64,000 bases of DNA from Lachnospiraceae bacterium. Its GTDB lineage: Bacteria; Bacillota; Clostridia; Lachnospirales; Lachnospiraceae. Numbering within the stretch: position 1 is the first letter of the stretch; each line of letters begins with the position of its first letter. Positions 7,635-15,165 of this stretch are shown piece by piece. Made by a program: the position numbers and the translations under genes. The stretch is from the NCBI GenBank assembly GCA_028689655.1, contig JAQVCT010000008.1, positions 1 to 64,000 on the forward strand, read 5' to 3'. The notes beneath the pieces were generated by a model, which was not told the origin of the DNA, did not search any database, and worked only from the letters and a program-made list of their open reading frames with translations.

Positions 7635-8063
7635 TCACGGCAACCATTTTTTCTGTTCAAAATACCGCCTTAGATTTTTCACACCGCTTTGAACAGAGCC
7701 GCAAATGCAACTGCCGCTGATACCCTCGCACTTTGCTATCTGTGCCTTGTTTTCGCCCAAAATGTAGTGAGCATGGACACGGTGAGCCTGTTTATCGGGT
7801 AGGTGGTGCAGGGCATCATAAAGCTGCTCTAATGATGTTTTTTGCATGAGGATTTCTTCGGGAGAGGGTGCAGAGTAAAGGGCATCGTGTTCAATGCCAT
7901 CTCCCACATCGAGGGAATAATGTGCCTTGTAGCGGTACATTCTGCGGTCATAGTTGTTTTTCTGACGGATTGACAGCAAAATCACCTCGGCAACCTCGTC
8001 TGATACTTCGATGAAAATGTCCTCTTTGTAGTGCGGGTAGTGCGTTCTTAGATTGATAACTGG
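7635..8063 (-). CDS. Sigma-70 region 4-like protein (second of three)
   Basis: 142 residues from the ATG at 8063 (MPVINLRTHYPHYKEDIFIEV), preceded by AGGAGGTTTAGCC. It shares its N-terminal segment, the central YSLDVGDGIEHDAL block and the C-terminal helix-turn-helix (HAHYILGENKAQIAKCEGISG) with the neighbour at 7158-7625, so the two arose by duplication. Only a region 4-like DNA-binding part is visible. It probably controls transfer or replication genes of the element. In this copy the recognition-helix region contains cysteines (SGSCICGSVQSG), unlike its paralogue, suggesting divergence in target choice. Confidence 0.72.
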   Translation of the reverse strand, partial: PVINLRTHYPHYKEDIFIEVSDEVAEVILLSIRQKNNYDRRMYRYKAHYSLDVGDGIEHDALYSAPSPEEILMQKTSLEQLYDALHHLPDKQAHRVHAHYILGENKAQIAKCEGISGSCICGSVQSGVKNLRRYFEQKKWLP

Positions 8064-8187
8064 CATGGCTAAACCTCCTAAAATGGCAAGAGGACAGGCG
8101 AAAAATAGTCTGTCCTCTTGCGGAATGTGATAGGGCAAAATTACCCCTCACTGTTTAGCCTGAAAATGGCGTTTCGTGGGGTCTGTT

Positions 8188-8583
8188 TTATAAAAATTCT
8201 TGATATTTTTTTCTGACCGCTGTAATGCTATCCCTTGCGGCATATTTAGAACAGCTACAATGCCGCCCGATTTCCGCAAAGCTCATGCCCTCCAGAGCAT
8301 AGAGAAAGAAACGCTGCCGCTGTGTTTCGGTGCAAGCGTTCAGCACCTCCGTAATCTCGGCAAGGGTTTCCTTGCGGCAAACGATTTGCTCTGGTGTGAG
8401 TATGTAGCTGCGGCTGCACTCGTTGGCAATGATGTACTCGTCAAGCTCCCGCATATCCCAATGCCGCCGCTGCTCATGGGCAAGATTTTCGTTCTTGTGG
8501 TCTGCTCGGTCAAGGTACTGGTAAACCTCGATGCTGACCTCTACTGACAAGGCTTGTCCGTTTATTTGTATGGTGATTTCCAT
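8188..8583 (-). CDS. Sigma-70 region 4-like regulator (Tn916 Orf7-like)
   Basis: 131 residues from the ATG at 8583, which has GGAGGAAAGCCT before it; a 33-residue upstream extension lacks family similarity. The C-terminal half (ETQRQRFFLYALEGMSFAEIGRHCSCSKYAARDSI) is a typical sigma-70 region 4 helix-turn-helix; the N-terminal half reads EVSIEVYQYLDRADHKNENLAHEQRRH, as in Tn916 Orf7-type proteins. It follows a strong terminator and a short leader ORF, as does the regulatory block of Tn916-like elements, and probably activates element genes. Confidence 0.8.
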   Translation of the reverse strand: MEITIQINGQALSVEVSIEVYQYLDRADHKNENLAHEQRRHWDMRELDEYIIANECSRSYILTPEQIVCRKETLAEITEVLNACTETQRQRFFLYALEGMSFAEIGRHCSCSKYAARDSITAVRKKYQEFL

Positions 8584-8659
8584 AGGCTTTCCTCCGTTCA
8601 GATTTTTTGGTCTGAACGGGGGTGGTGGGGAACGGCAACGAGGGTCTATGAACGCAAAA

Positions 8660-8690
8660 ATGCCCGACTGAATTAACTTCAATCGGGCAT
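8660..8690 (-). terminator. Intrinsic terminator before the sigma-like gene
   Basis: On the minus strand ATGCCCGATTGAA pairs with TTCAGTCGGGCAT, followed by TTTTTGC. It lies between the short leader ORF and the sigma-like gene at 8583, so read-through here would control the downstream regulatory and mobilisation genes. Confidence 0.75.
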
Positions 8691-8737
8691 GGGCATACCT
8701 ATTTTGTTGTATTTGGGCGCAACAAAAAGCTACTGAT

Positions 8738-8803
8738 TTACAGGTGGATTGTGGTGCTGTGTTCCTTTTTCAATTTGGCGGGATTTGAAAACATCTGTAA
8801 CAT
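8738..8803 (-). CDS. Short leader-peptide ORF
   Basis: A 21-codon ORF starting MLQMFSNPAKLKKEH, with a clear ribosome site (AGGAG, 7 bases from the ATG), between two intrinsic terminators. This layout resembles the attenuation leaders of Tn916-like elements, where translation of a short peptide influences transcription through terminators. No homologue was checked; it is called real because of the ribosome site and its position. Confidence 0.45.
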   Translation of the reverse strand: MLQMFSNPAKLKKEHSTTIHL

Positions 8804-8822
8804 GGCAATTCTCCTATGAAAA

Positions 8823-8866
8823 AGAGCCGACAACCACGAGTTTCATTCTCGTTGGCTATCGGCTCT
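8823..8866 (-). terminator. Terminator overlapping the end of the KTR gene
   Basis: On the minus strand AGAGCCGATAGCCAACGAG pairs, with a small bulge, with CTCGTGGTTGTCGGCTCT, followed by TTTTTCAT. The stem begins inside the last codons of the KTR gene (stop at 8856) and is followed within 10 bases by the ribosome site of the leader ORF. Likely a transcription attenuator inherited from a Tn916-like block. Confidence 0.7.
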
Positions 8867-9044
8867 GCGTCTTTGCGTCTGGCTCTCTAACAACTGACAT
8901 ATTTAGTTGTCGTACATTGATTAAGGTTTCTTGCTTGCACTTCGGGCAAAAAAGGGGAAAGTTTTCAAGCACGGTATCACTTCGCAATTTTGTCCTCGTT
9001 TTGTTTTTACAAATCGGGCATAGCAACCATTGAATATTTTCCAC
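8856..9044 (-). CDS. Cysteine-rich KTR domain protein (Tn916 Orf6-like)
   Basis: 62 residues. Two CPxCK motifs (LLCPICKNKTRTKLR near residues 8-20 and FCPKCKQETLINV near 33-45) form a zinc-ribbon of the KTR family, ending in EPDAKTQSR. This protein is the small gene normally found just downstream of tet(M) in Tn916-like elements. Here no tet(M) is present; an ABC exporter occupies the upstream position instead. The function is unknown. Its 3' end is built into the following terminator. Confidence 0.85.
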   Translation of the reverse strand: MENIQWLLCPICKNKTRTKLRSDTVLENFPLFCPKCKQETLINVRQLNMSVVREPDAKTQSR

Positions 9045-9074
9045 ACTTTCACCTCACTATCTGCCCTGCGTTAC

Positions 9075-9806
9075 TTATTTTTTATTCAGTATCTTAATTG
9101 CCACAGCAAATCCCAATATGCACCAAATAAAAACCTTTATTATATCAAAGATGCTTACTTCAAAGGTTCCCATTGCCAAGGTTGAACGCATCATCTTTGC
9201 CATTGAGTCAAGCGGCAGTACTGTATGGACTACCTGCAACCACACGGGCAGACGGCTCATAGGGAAATTGATGGGTGAAAACATCAATGCCACAAATGCA
9301 ATTATCTGTGACAACGACATTGCCAATGTAGGAGGGAGCGCATTTGCATATCCGTAACCAACACCTACACAGGTTAATCCACATAACAGATAGACTAAGA
9401 AAAACCAAGGTGAAATCGCATACCCCGGTGCGAACATAAGATTTGTAATCAACATGGAAATCAAAATACCGGGCAGGGTAATCAGCAGCCAAATAGTAGT
9501 ATCAGCCAAGAGAATGGCTGCTCGATTGACGGGCAAAGTCCTTAGAAATTCGTCATACCCCTCACTGCGATTATTTGTAATGTGTACTGGCAAGAGGACT
9601 AAGCCAGTCATAAGCAGTACAATGGTCGGCGCTCCTGTTGCCAAATATAAAACGGATTGCTGTTCGGGGTCGGAGAAAAGATAAGTAAACCCGATTGCAA
9701 TACCCAAAGATATAATAATCTGCATGATGGCAACCACTGTGTAAAAGCCAACACTTCTTAGAACTTGCATTTTCAATGTTTGTTTATATTGCATGGTTAA
9801 GGTCAT
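9075..9806 (-). CDS. ABC-2 type transporter permease
   Basis: About 243 residues from the ATG at 9806 (10 bases after AAGGAG; an ATG 9 bases earlier sits too close to the site). Six hydrophobic segments are visible, including VVAIMQIIISLGIAIGF, IWLLITLPGILISMLI and FLVYLLCGLTCVGVGYGYA, with no ATPase motif. It overlaps the end of the ATPase gene upstream and with it forms a two-component ABC-2 exporter of the kind used for bacteriocin immunity, drug or lipid export. The substrate is not apparent. It is part of the PadR-controlled cargo of the mobilizable element. Confidence 0.82.
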   Translation of the reverse strand: MTLTMQYKQTLKMQVLRSVGFYTVVAIMQIIISLGIAIGFTYLFSDPEQQSVLYLATGAPTIVLLMTGLVLLPVHITNNRSEGYDEFLRTLPVNRAAILLADTTIWLLITLPGILISMLITNLMFAPGYAISPWFFLVYLLCGLTCVGVGYGYANALPPTLAMSLSQIIAFVALMFSPINFPMSRLPVWLQVVHTVLPLDSMAKMMRSTLAMGTFEVSIFDIIKVFIWCILGFAVAIKILNKK

Positions 9807-10752
9807 TGTTTCCATTCTCCTTTTCTGATGTCAGCTTAACATATACATCCTCCAGCGTTGATTCCGACAGAGAATAATCATATACCGCACCACATTCCAC
9901 CTGTCCTCGTACCCAATCAACCGCAAGATGTAGTCGCTCCTTTTGTACTGCAAACGCAATGCGTTCCTCTATGGGCATTACATCCGTTGCCCATTCTGGC
10001 AAATTATCATTCGTAAATCCTTTGGATGGCAAAAAAGTGAGCCGTAGGTCTTTTCCGTTTTTACCGCTAACCTGTGCGGCTGTACCATATCTCAAAATTT
10101 TACCGTGATGCAGGATTGCGACCTTATCCACCACATTTTCAGCCTCCGCTACATTGTGGGTTACTAAAATCACACCTTTACCTTGCTGTGTCAGTTTTTT
10201 GATTTCAGACCAGAGGTATCTGCGCCTAACGGGGTCAACATCGTTAGTCGGCTCGTCAAGGATGATAACCTGTTTAGAATGTATCACCGCCATACAAAAA
10301 GCAGTTAGCCTTTTCACACCGCCAGAGAGTTGATTGCATTCCTTATTTATCCATTCCGTGATGTCCAACGCCTCAAAGAGTCTCATTGCCTCTGCTTTCA
10401 TTTCCGTTTCATTTCCTCCACGCATTTGCCCCATAATAGTTACAGCCTTTAGCGGGGATAATTCTCCCAACGACAACTGTGATTGTGGCTGCACCGAGCA
10501 GAGCATTCTGCCTTGTTTCGGATTTCTGATAATCGACTGCCCCATAATGGTGATTTCGCCACTTGTAGGTTTCAATAGTCCTAACATCTGATTGACTAAA
10601 GTGGTTTTTCCTGCACCGTTATGACCGAGTAGTCCTACGATTTCGCCGTGGTTTACAGAAAGAGATATGCCATTATTAGCAATGACTTTTCCTCTCTTTC
10701 CCTCAAATACCTTAATAATATTGTCAATTTTTATCATGCCTGTCTCATTCAT
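9784..10752 (-). CDS. ABC transporter ATP-binding protein (exporter)
   Basis: 323 residues from the ATG at 10752, with AAGGAG 9 bases upstream. Walker A is GHNGAGKT, the signature LSGGVKRL, Walker B VIILDEPTNDVDP and the switch His lies in VTHN. A C-terminal extension of about 100 residues (after RYGTAAQV) is typical of ABC-2 exporter ATPases such as those for drugs or lantibiotics. The start overlaps the stop region of padR, indicating co-transcription and coupling. It powers the permease encoded next. A role in resistance to an antimicrobial compound is plausible because the cargo position in Tn4451-like elements often carries resistance genes, but this is inference. Confidence 0.88.
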   Translation of the reverse strand: MNETGMIKIDNIIKVFEGKRGKVIANNGISLSVNHGEIVGLLGHNGAGKTTLVNQMLGLLKPTSGEITIMGQSIIRNPKQGRMLCSVQPQSQLSLGELSPLKAVTIMGQMRGGNETEMKAEAMRLFEALDITEWINKECNQLSGGVKRLTAFCMAVIHSKQVIILDEPTNDVDPVRRRYLWSEIKKLTQQGKGVILVTHNVAEAENVVDKVAILHHGKILRYGTAAQVSGKNGKDLRLTFLPSKGFTNDNLPEWATDVMPIEERIAFAVQKERLHLAVDWVRGQVECGAVYDYSLSESTLEDVYVKLTSEKENGNNDLNHAI

Positions 10753-11374
10753 CGGATACATCTCCTTTTGAAACAGTATCCCGTAGTTTGGAAAACCACT
10801 CAATCTGAAATTTTGCCTCTGCAATTCCAAATCGCAAGGTCATATTTTCAAAATAACGAATACCGTCTATATTTTTATCCATGTCAGTTTGCTGTGTTGC
10901 ACTTTGAATGCCTAACCGATAATCAGTGTCGGTTTCCATTTCAGCTAACACTTGATTTTTCCCATCCCAATGTTCCGTTGCTTTTAAGATTTCTGTCAAA
11001 TCACAAAGCTCTTTGTTCAGCTTTTGTAGGATTTCATCTAATAACGCCTCTCGCTCCTTTGCCGGAACAAGCCCCATAAGCAACAGTTTTCCTAAGTCCA
11101 TATTTTTTGTTTTGGACATATCCATTGGTGTTTTAAGCCAACCCATAAAATCGGTTCGCCCCAAATCTGTAATGGAGTAGCGTTTTTTGTTCACCCCATT
11201 TTCCACAAATTCGGAACAGGTAACAAACCCTGCCTCAAGCAATTTTTTGAGTGCGACTTGAATGCTGCCTAAGCTATCGCTGCACATGGAACTGTAATTT
11301 TGCCGAATAACATTGCGTATTTCATAAGCGGTTAGCCGTTTCAGCATTAAAATGCCGAGAATTATTTTGTCCAT
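10745..11374 (-). CDS. PadR-family transcriptional regulator
   Basis: 209 residues. The N-terminal winged helix (ILGILMLKRLTAYEIRNVIRQNY...SLGSIQVALKKLLEAGFV) and the C-terminal helical Vir-like domain (about 90-200) match PadR proteins, which usually repress an adjacent exporter and release DNA on binding its substrate. The ABC ATPase gene starts within its stop region, so it is autoregulated with the exporter. A plausible operator is in the 130-bp gap before it: near 11395-11420 the sequence contains ATAACATACC and TATTAGGTAGTG. The effector is unknown. Confidence 0.85.
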   Translation of the reverse strand: MDKIILGILMLKRLTAYEIRNVIRQNYSSMCSDSLGSIQVALKKLLEAGFVTCSEFVENGVNKKRYSITDLGRTDFMGWLKTPMDMSKTKNMDLGKLLLMGLVPAKEREALLDEILQKLNKELCDLTEILKATEHWDGKNQVLAEMETDTDYRLGIQSATQQTDMDKNIDGIRYFENMTLRFGIAEAKFQIEWFSKLRDTVSKGDVSDE

Positions 11375-11504
11375 TTTATACCCTCCTTTTATACCTTATG
11401 ATAACATACCTATTAGGTAGTGTCAAGAAACATATTATTACTCAAACAGTTTCAACAAATAAGGTACGGCAACTTCATTTGTTACCGTACCTCACTGTAA
11501 TACT

Positions 11505-11855
11505 TCAACAGTAGATAAGCTCCGCAAAAATGATTTCCTCCACCTGTGCCTTAACCGTATTCATTAAGCCAACCCATTTCAGTTGGTCGGTGGCTTTAAG
11601 CTGCTCCGTAATGCCCGCCGCTTTCATCAGCGACGGCATGAGCCTTTCCAATCGTTCGTTGGCAGCTTGGTCGATTTCAAGTAGGTGGGGATAGAGCTTT
11701 TCGGATAAAAGCAAGCTGTGAAACAAAGCGGGGCGGTGTTCCTGTAAATAGGTTTTCCTCATACGCCCATACTTGCCGATTGGCTGTGTCGGCTGTTCAC
11801 TCAATGCTAAATTGGGAATGAGATAATCACCGTTTTGGATATATTCTAATTTCAT
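11505..11855 (-). CDS. tnpV: Transposon-encoded protein TnpV
   Basis: 116 residues from the ATG at 11855 (MKLEYIQNGDYLIPNLALSEQ), a start matching that of the paralogue at 1640-2032; the in-frame extension into the recombinase gene is not conserved between the two copies. It lies directly after the recombinase gene, 20 bp from its stop, as in Tn4451. The protein is rich in helix-forming residues (RMRKTYLQEHRPALFHSLLL, then a C-terminal KAQVEEIIFAELI) and has no known biochemical role. It ends about 15 residues earlier than the other copy. Confidence 0.85.
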   Translation of the reverse strand: MKLEYIQNGDYLIPNLALSEQPTQPIGKYGRMRKTYLQEHRPALFHSLLLSEKLYPHLLEIDQAANERLERLMPSLMKAAGITEQLKATDQLKWVGLMNTVKAQVEEIIFAELIYC

Positions 11856-11875
11856 CACTTTTACACTCCATTTCA

Positions 11876-13717
11876 TTATCGTGCGGCGACTCTCTGTGGC
11901 TCTGACTGTGGCAAGCTGCTTGTGAGTAGGCACACCCCTTTTTCCATGTCCTCGGCTTGGGCGGCTTTCTGCGCCGCCCTCACACGCTGCATACGCAAGC
12001 GGTTTTGTTCTCGTTCTCGGTCACGCCGTATCTCTTTTTTGCGTTCTACCTCCTGTTGCTCGGCAGTTAAAGTGGGAGTCTGCGGCTCTTGTTTCGGCGG
12101 TACAAAGTTCCCGATAAAGTTAAAATTAATATCCACTTTCTGCTTGCGATGCGCCCTGCCGCCAGTAGCCTCATGCACAATCACTTTTTCAATAAACTCA
12201 TTGAGCATTGGCGTGGTAAGCTCTGTAAAATCGGTATAGCGTTTGACAAGTGCAATAAATCGCTGTGGGTTTTCATAGTCCTGCTTTTGAGTGGAAATAG
12301 CCTGTTGCAATGCAGAAAACTCCTGTTCCAAACTGGTTTGCTCCTTGTCATACTCGGTAAGCATACGGTTAAAATGCTTATCGGGTATCTTGCCTATGGC
12401 GTTGCCCTCATAGAGCTTTTTTATGAGTCCGTCCAGTTCGGCAATCCGTTTTTCTGCTTTGTGTAGCCGCTTTTTCTGCTCCTTAATCTCTATCTCAATC
12501 CCTGCGTTTGTTTCCTCCCGAACAAGGTGCAAAAACTCTTTTTCATCGCTGCGGACAAAGGTGCTGACTTCCCGAATAGCGGATAATATCAAATCCTGCA
12601 AAGCAGAGGTTTTGATAAAGTGCATCGTGCAGTCACGGGTAAGCTGACGGTAGTTGCCGCAAACATAAGCATTGTCAGCATCAAATATTTTTTCTTTATT
12701 GGGTGACGGCTGACGGTGGGTGAGCTTGTGACCGCAATCGGCACAGTACACAAGACCAGTCAGAGGGTTTGCGGGGCGGTCTGGATAGGACGGTTTTCTG
12801 ATTGTCTTTCTTAGCCGATGGGCAAGCTCCCATGTTTCCTCGTCTATGATAGCCTCATGGGTGTTCTTAAAAATCATCAATTCCTCGTCCTCGGCTTTCC
12901 GCCGTTTTTTCCCTTTGTAGTTTACGGTAACGGTCTTTCCTAAAACGGTATGCCCCATGTATTCCTGTTTGGTGAGAATGTAGCCAACCGAGGTTGCCGA
13001 CCAACGATAAGGGTCGTGAAAGCCTTTGCTATGGTTGTTTTCGGGGCAGTTGAGCTTTGCATATGCGGCAGGGATTAGCACCTTGTCGGCGGTCAGTATG
13101 TCGGCTATCCCATTCACACCGTACCCGTCAATCACCATCTGATATACTCGGCGAACAACAGCGGCAGCTTCCTCGTCCACTATCAAGTGTTGCTTGTCCT
13201 GCGGGTCACGCCGATAGCCGTATGGAACGCTGGGCGAAACACGCTTGCCCTCCTGCATACGGGATTTGAAAATCGCCTGTATTTTCCGACTGGAATCTCT
13301 TGCGTACCACTCGTTCATGATGTTCAAAAATGGGGTGAAATCGTTGTCGCCCTGTTTATTGCTGTCAATACCGTTGTTGATTGCAATAAATCGTACACCC
13401 TTGTCCTTAAACAGAATATCGGTGTAAAGACCAACTTTCAGATAATCTCGCCCAAATCGGCTCATGTCCTTAACAATGATAGTTGCGACAGTTCCTGCCT
13501 CCACTTCGGCAATCATAGCTTGAAATCCCTTGCGGTCAAAGGTCGTGCCGCTTACGCCATCGTCTGTGAAATGGCGAATATTTGTGAAATTGTTTCGCTT
13601 GGCGTAGTCCTCTAAAAACGCCTTTTGATTGATAATGCTGTTGCTCTCGCCCTGTGATTCATCGTCACGGCTCAAACGCTCGTACAATGCGGTAATTTTC
13701 GTTGCTTGTGCGGTCAT
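11876..13717 (-). CDS. tnpX: Large serine recombinase (TnpX/TndX type)
   Basis: 613 residues, full length. The catalytic domain has YERLSRDDE with Ser16 as nucleophile, and DMSRFGRDYLKVG with the essential arginines near 87-90. The recombinase domain (about 160-270) is followed by a zinc ribbon with C325, C328, C353 and C363, a long coiled coil (about 405-475) and a basic tail. Large serine recombinases catalyse excision of the element as a circle and integration at short core sequences without replication. GTAGGAGGTGGCACT precedes the ATG. It is the first gene of the element, 72 bp from the junction with virD4, so a promoter spanning the joined ends of the circle, as in Tn4451, is likely. 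Confidence 0.93.
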   Translation of the reverse strand: MTAQATKITALYERLSRDDESQGESNSIINQKAFLEDYAKRNNFTNIRHFTDDGVSGTTFDRKGFQAMIAEVEAGTVATIIVKDMSRFGRDYLKVGLYTDILFKDKGVRFIAINNGIDSNKQGDNDFTPFLNIMNEWYARDSSRKIQAIFKSRMQEGKRVSPSVPYGYRRDPQDKQHLIVDEEAAAVVRRVYQMVIDGYGVNGIADILTADKVLIPAAYAKLNCPENNHSKGFHDPYRWSATSVGYILTKQEYMGHTVLGKTVTVNYKGKKRRKAEDEELMIFKNTHEAIIDEETWELAHRLRKTIRKPSYPDRPANPLTGLVYCADCGHKLTHRQPSPNKEKIFDADNAYVCGNYRQLTRDCTMHFIKTSALQDLILSAIREVSTFVRSDEKEFLHLVREETNAGIEIEIKEQKKRLHKAEKRIAELDGLIKKLYEGNAIGKIPDKHFNRMLTEYDKEQTSLEQEFSALQQAISTQKQDYENPQRFIALVKRYTDFTELTTPMLNEFIEKVIVHEATGGRAHRKQKVDINFNFIGNFVPPKQEPQTPTLTAEQQEVERKKEIRRDREREQNRLRMQRVRAAQKAAQAEDMEKGVCLLTSSLPQSEPQRVAAR

Positions 13718-13788
13718 AGTGCCACCTCCTACATACCCTTAGATTTTCTTTAGTTTTGTGCGGATTTCTCCGTCCTCTAAATACTAAT

Positions 13789-14330
13789 CCTTTCGGGTCG
13801 GTCACTACATAGCTGACAGGAAAGGTTTTTGAGGTGCATTGCATGAGGTTCGGTTTGACAAAGAAGCGGGTTTTTCCGCTGCCGCTGCCACCGATAACAA
13901 GGCAGTTTTTGTTTCTTGCGTACTTCGGCAGCTTCGGGCGGCTGCTCATCATCAGCCGTTCCGTCTGTGTCAGAATGATGTTGTTCTCAAATACAGGGTC
14001 AACATAGGGCTTTATATCCTCGGCACTTCCCCAACGGGCAGAGCCATATTCAACGCCTTTGCGGTATTTCTTCGCGTTCTTGCCCTTGCAATAGATAATC
14101 AGCCGGATAAGCACCGCACCCGCAACGCCTACCAGTAAATCAACCGGGGCAAGGCTCGGCGCAGGAAAAGAAAAGGCTGCGGTAAAACCGTCCCCGATAG
14201 AAAGCAACTTGCCGGATAGGTCTGCGCCCGGTGTCATTCGTACTGCCTGTGCCACTTTATCAAAGAGATAGACAAAGAGCAGATACGGCAGATTGGGTAT
14301 AAGCAACTTTTTGAAGTTGATATTTTTCAT
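13789..14330 (-). pseudogene. VirD4/TraG-type coupling protein, 5' portion (disrupted)
   Basis: The N-terminal 180 residues of the coupling ATPase split by the mobilizable element. Two membrane segments (ILPYLLFVYLF-like region near 14-25 and LVGVAGAVLIRLIIY near 65-80) anchor it, and Walker A is VIGGSGSGKTRFF. The reading frame reaches SYVVTDPKG and then runs into about 40 element-derived residues before a stop at 13665. The homologous remainder resumes at 3162. The ATG overlaps the pcfB stop by 4 bases. The fragment could make a truncated membrane protein but lacks the Walker B half of the ATPase. Confidence 0.88.
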
Positions 14331-14809
14331 CGGTCAAGCCCCCTGTCCTTGTTCTTTACCTTTTGGCGGCTTTGGTTGAGCTGCTTTGCGGCTTCCTTGA
14401 ACGCCGACAATGCCTTTCGGATTGAGGGCTTATGTTCCTGTGTCAGCTTCTTTGCGGAAAATTCCTTAAAGGCTGCGGTTAGCACGTCGGCGTCGTGTCC
14501 CTTGAAAAATACAAGGTAGCGGGGCGGCGTTTCTGTGGCGTCTTTCTTTAGGGCAAAATCAATGCCGTACTTTTTCGCCGTATGCTCAAAGGCTTTGATA
14601 TTCTCGTCGGTTATCTCGATATTGGAAACGCCTGTGTTCTGCTTCATAAGCTGCCGCAAGGTCTGTTTGCCGTGGGGTTGCATGGCTTTGTCTTTCTGCT
14701 TTTTCATTTGGGAAAGCAGCAGTTTTGTAGCCTTTTGCAGCAGCTCGGCGGTGAGCTTTGTTGTCTTGATTGAGATTGCAACGACTTTCTCATTGACTTC
14801 ATCTTGCAT
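14327..14809 (-). CDS. PcfB-like conjugation protein (DUF3801)
   Basis: 160 residues. The sequence around NIEITDENIKAFEHTAKKYGIDFALKK and RYLVFFKGHDADVLTAAFKEF matches PcfB/DUF3801 proteins, which sit just upstream of VirD4-type coupling proteins in enterococcal and clostridial conjugative elements and are thought to link coupling protein and substrate. The C-terminal 40 residues are lysine-rich and helical. The stop overlaps the virD4 start, indicating coupled synthesis. It appears intact although its partner gene is broken. Confidence 0.8.
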   Translation of the reverse strand: MQDEVNEKVVAISIKTTKLTAELLQKATKLLLSQMKKQKDKAMQPHGKQTLRQLMKQNTGVSNIEITDENIKAFEHTAKKYGIDFALKKDATETPPRYLVFFKGHDADVLTAAFKEFSAKKLTQEHKPSIRKALSAFKEAAKQLNQSRQKVKNKDRGLDR

Positions 14810-14926
14810 TTACCGTCCTCCTTTCGTGGTTTTTGTCATGTTGGTTAGGGTGGTACGCCGCTTGCAGGCATGGAAAAGGGGCAGCCCTTTTGAAAGCTGC
14901 CCCGGTATGTGCTGCGGCGCATATTC

Positions 14927-15145
14927 TTAAATCTGTACCTGCAAACCGGAAAGGTCTGCGGTACGGATACCAACAAGATACCATTCCTGCGCCGGGTTCA
15001 TTTCAATACGGGTGGGCTTCCATTTGCCCCCGGTAAACACGCTGAAACATTCTCCGCAATGCAGCCCGCCGTAATAAGTGGCAAGGTCAAAGCGAATGTC
15101 GTAGCGGTCGGTCTGTTCGTCGAAAATCAATGCTCCCTGTTTCAT
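14927..15145 (-). CDS. DUF5348-type small protein
   Basis: 72 residues, preceded by AAAGGAGGATTTACC. The sequence (MKQGALIFDEQTDRYDIRFD, YYGGLHCGECFSVF, then AQEWYLVGIR) matches DUF5348, short all-beta proteins carried by Lachnospiraceae and related conjugative elements between the initiator and conjugation genes. One CGEC pair is present. Function unknown; no signal peptide or membrane segment. Confidence 0.75.
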   Translation of the reverse strand: MKQGALIFDEQTDRYDIRFDLATYYGGLHCGECFSVFTGGKWKPTRIEMNPAQEWYLVGIRTADLSGLQVQI

Positions 15146-15165
15146 GGTAAATCCTCCTTTGGTGG

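Larger units (their letters stand above)
3168..13793 (-). mobile_element. Tn4451-like mobilizable element inserted in virD4
   Basis: A complete 10,626-bp insertion. Both junctions carry AAAGG on the minus strand (CCTTT at 3163-3167 and 13789-13793). Deleting one copy with the intervening DNA rejoins virD4 in frame as D-P-K-G-T-V-L. Minus-strand order: tnpX-type recombinase, tnpV, padR, ABC ATPase, permease, KTR protein, three sigma-like genes, DUF3847, oriT, mobA/L, two small genes, repA, dnaC-like, tnpW. Tn4451 has the comparable order tnpX-tnpV-cargo-tnpZ(mob)-tnpW, with catP as cargo. Because the serine recombinase chooses the core dinucleotide within AAAGG, the exact end is uncertain by up to 5 bp. 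There is no resistance gene; the cargo is a PadR-ABC module. Confidence 0.85.

Noticed and set aside
9075..10752. Proven antibiotic resistance cargo
   Set aside because: The ABC module is generic; no substrate-specific motif allows a resistance call.
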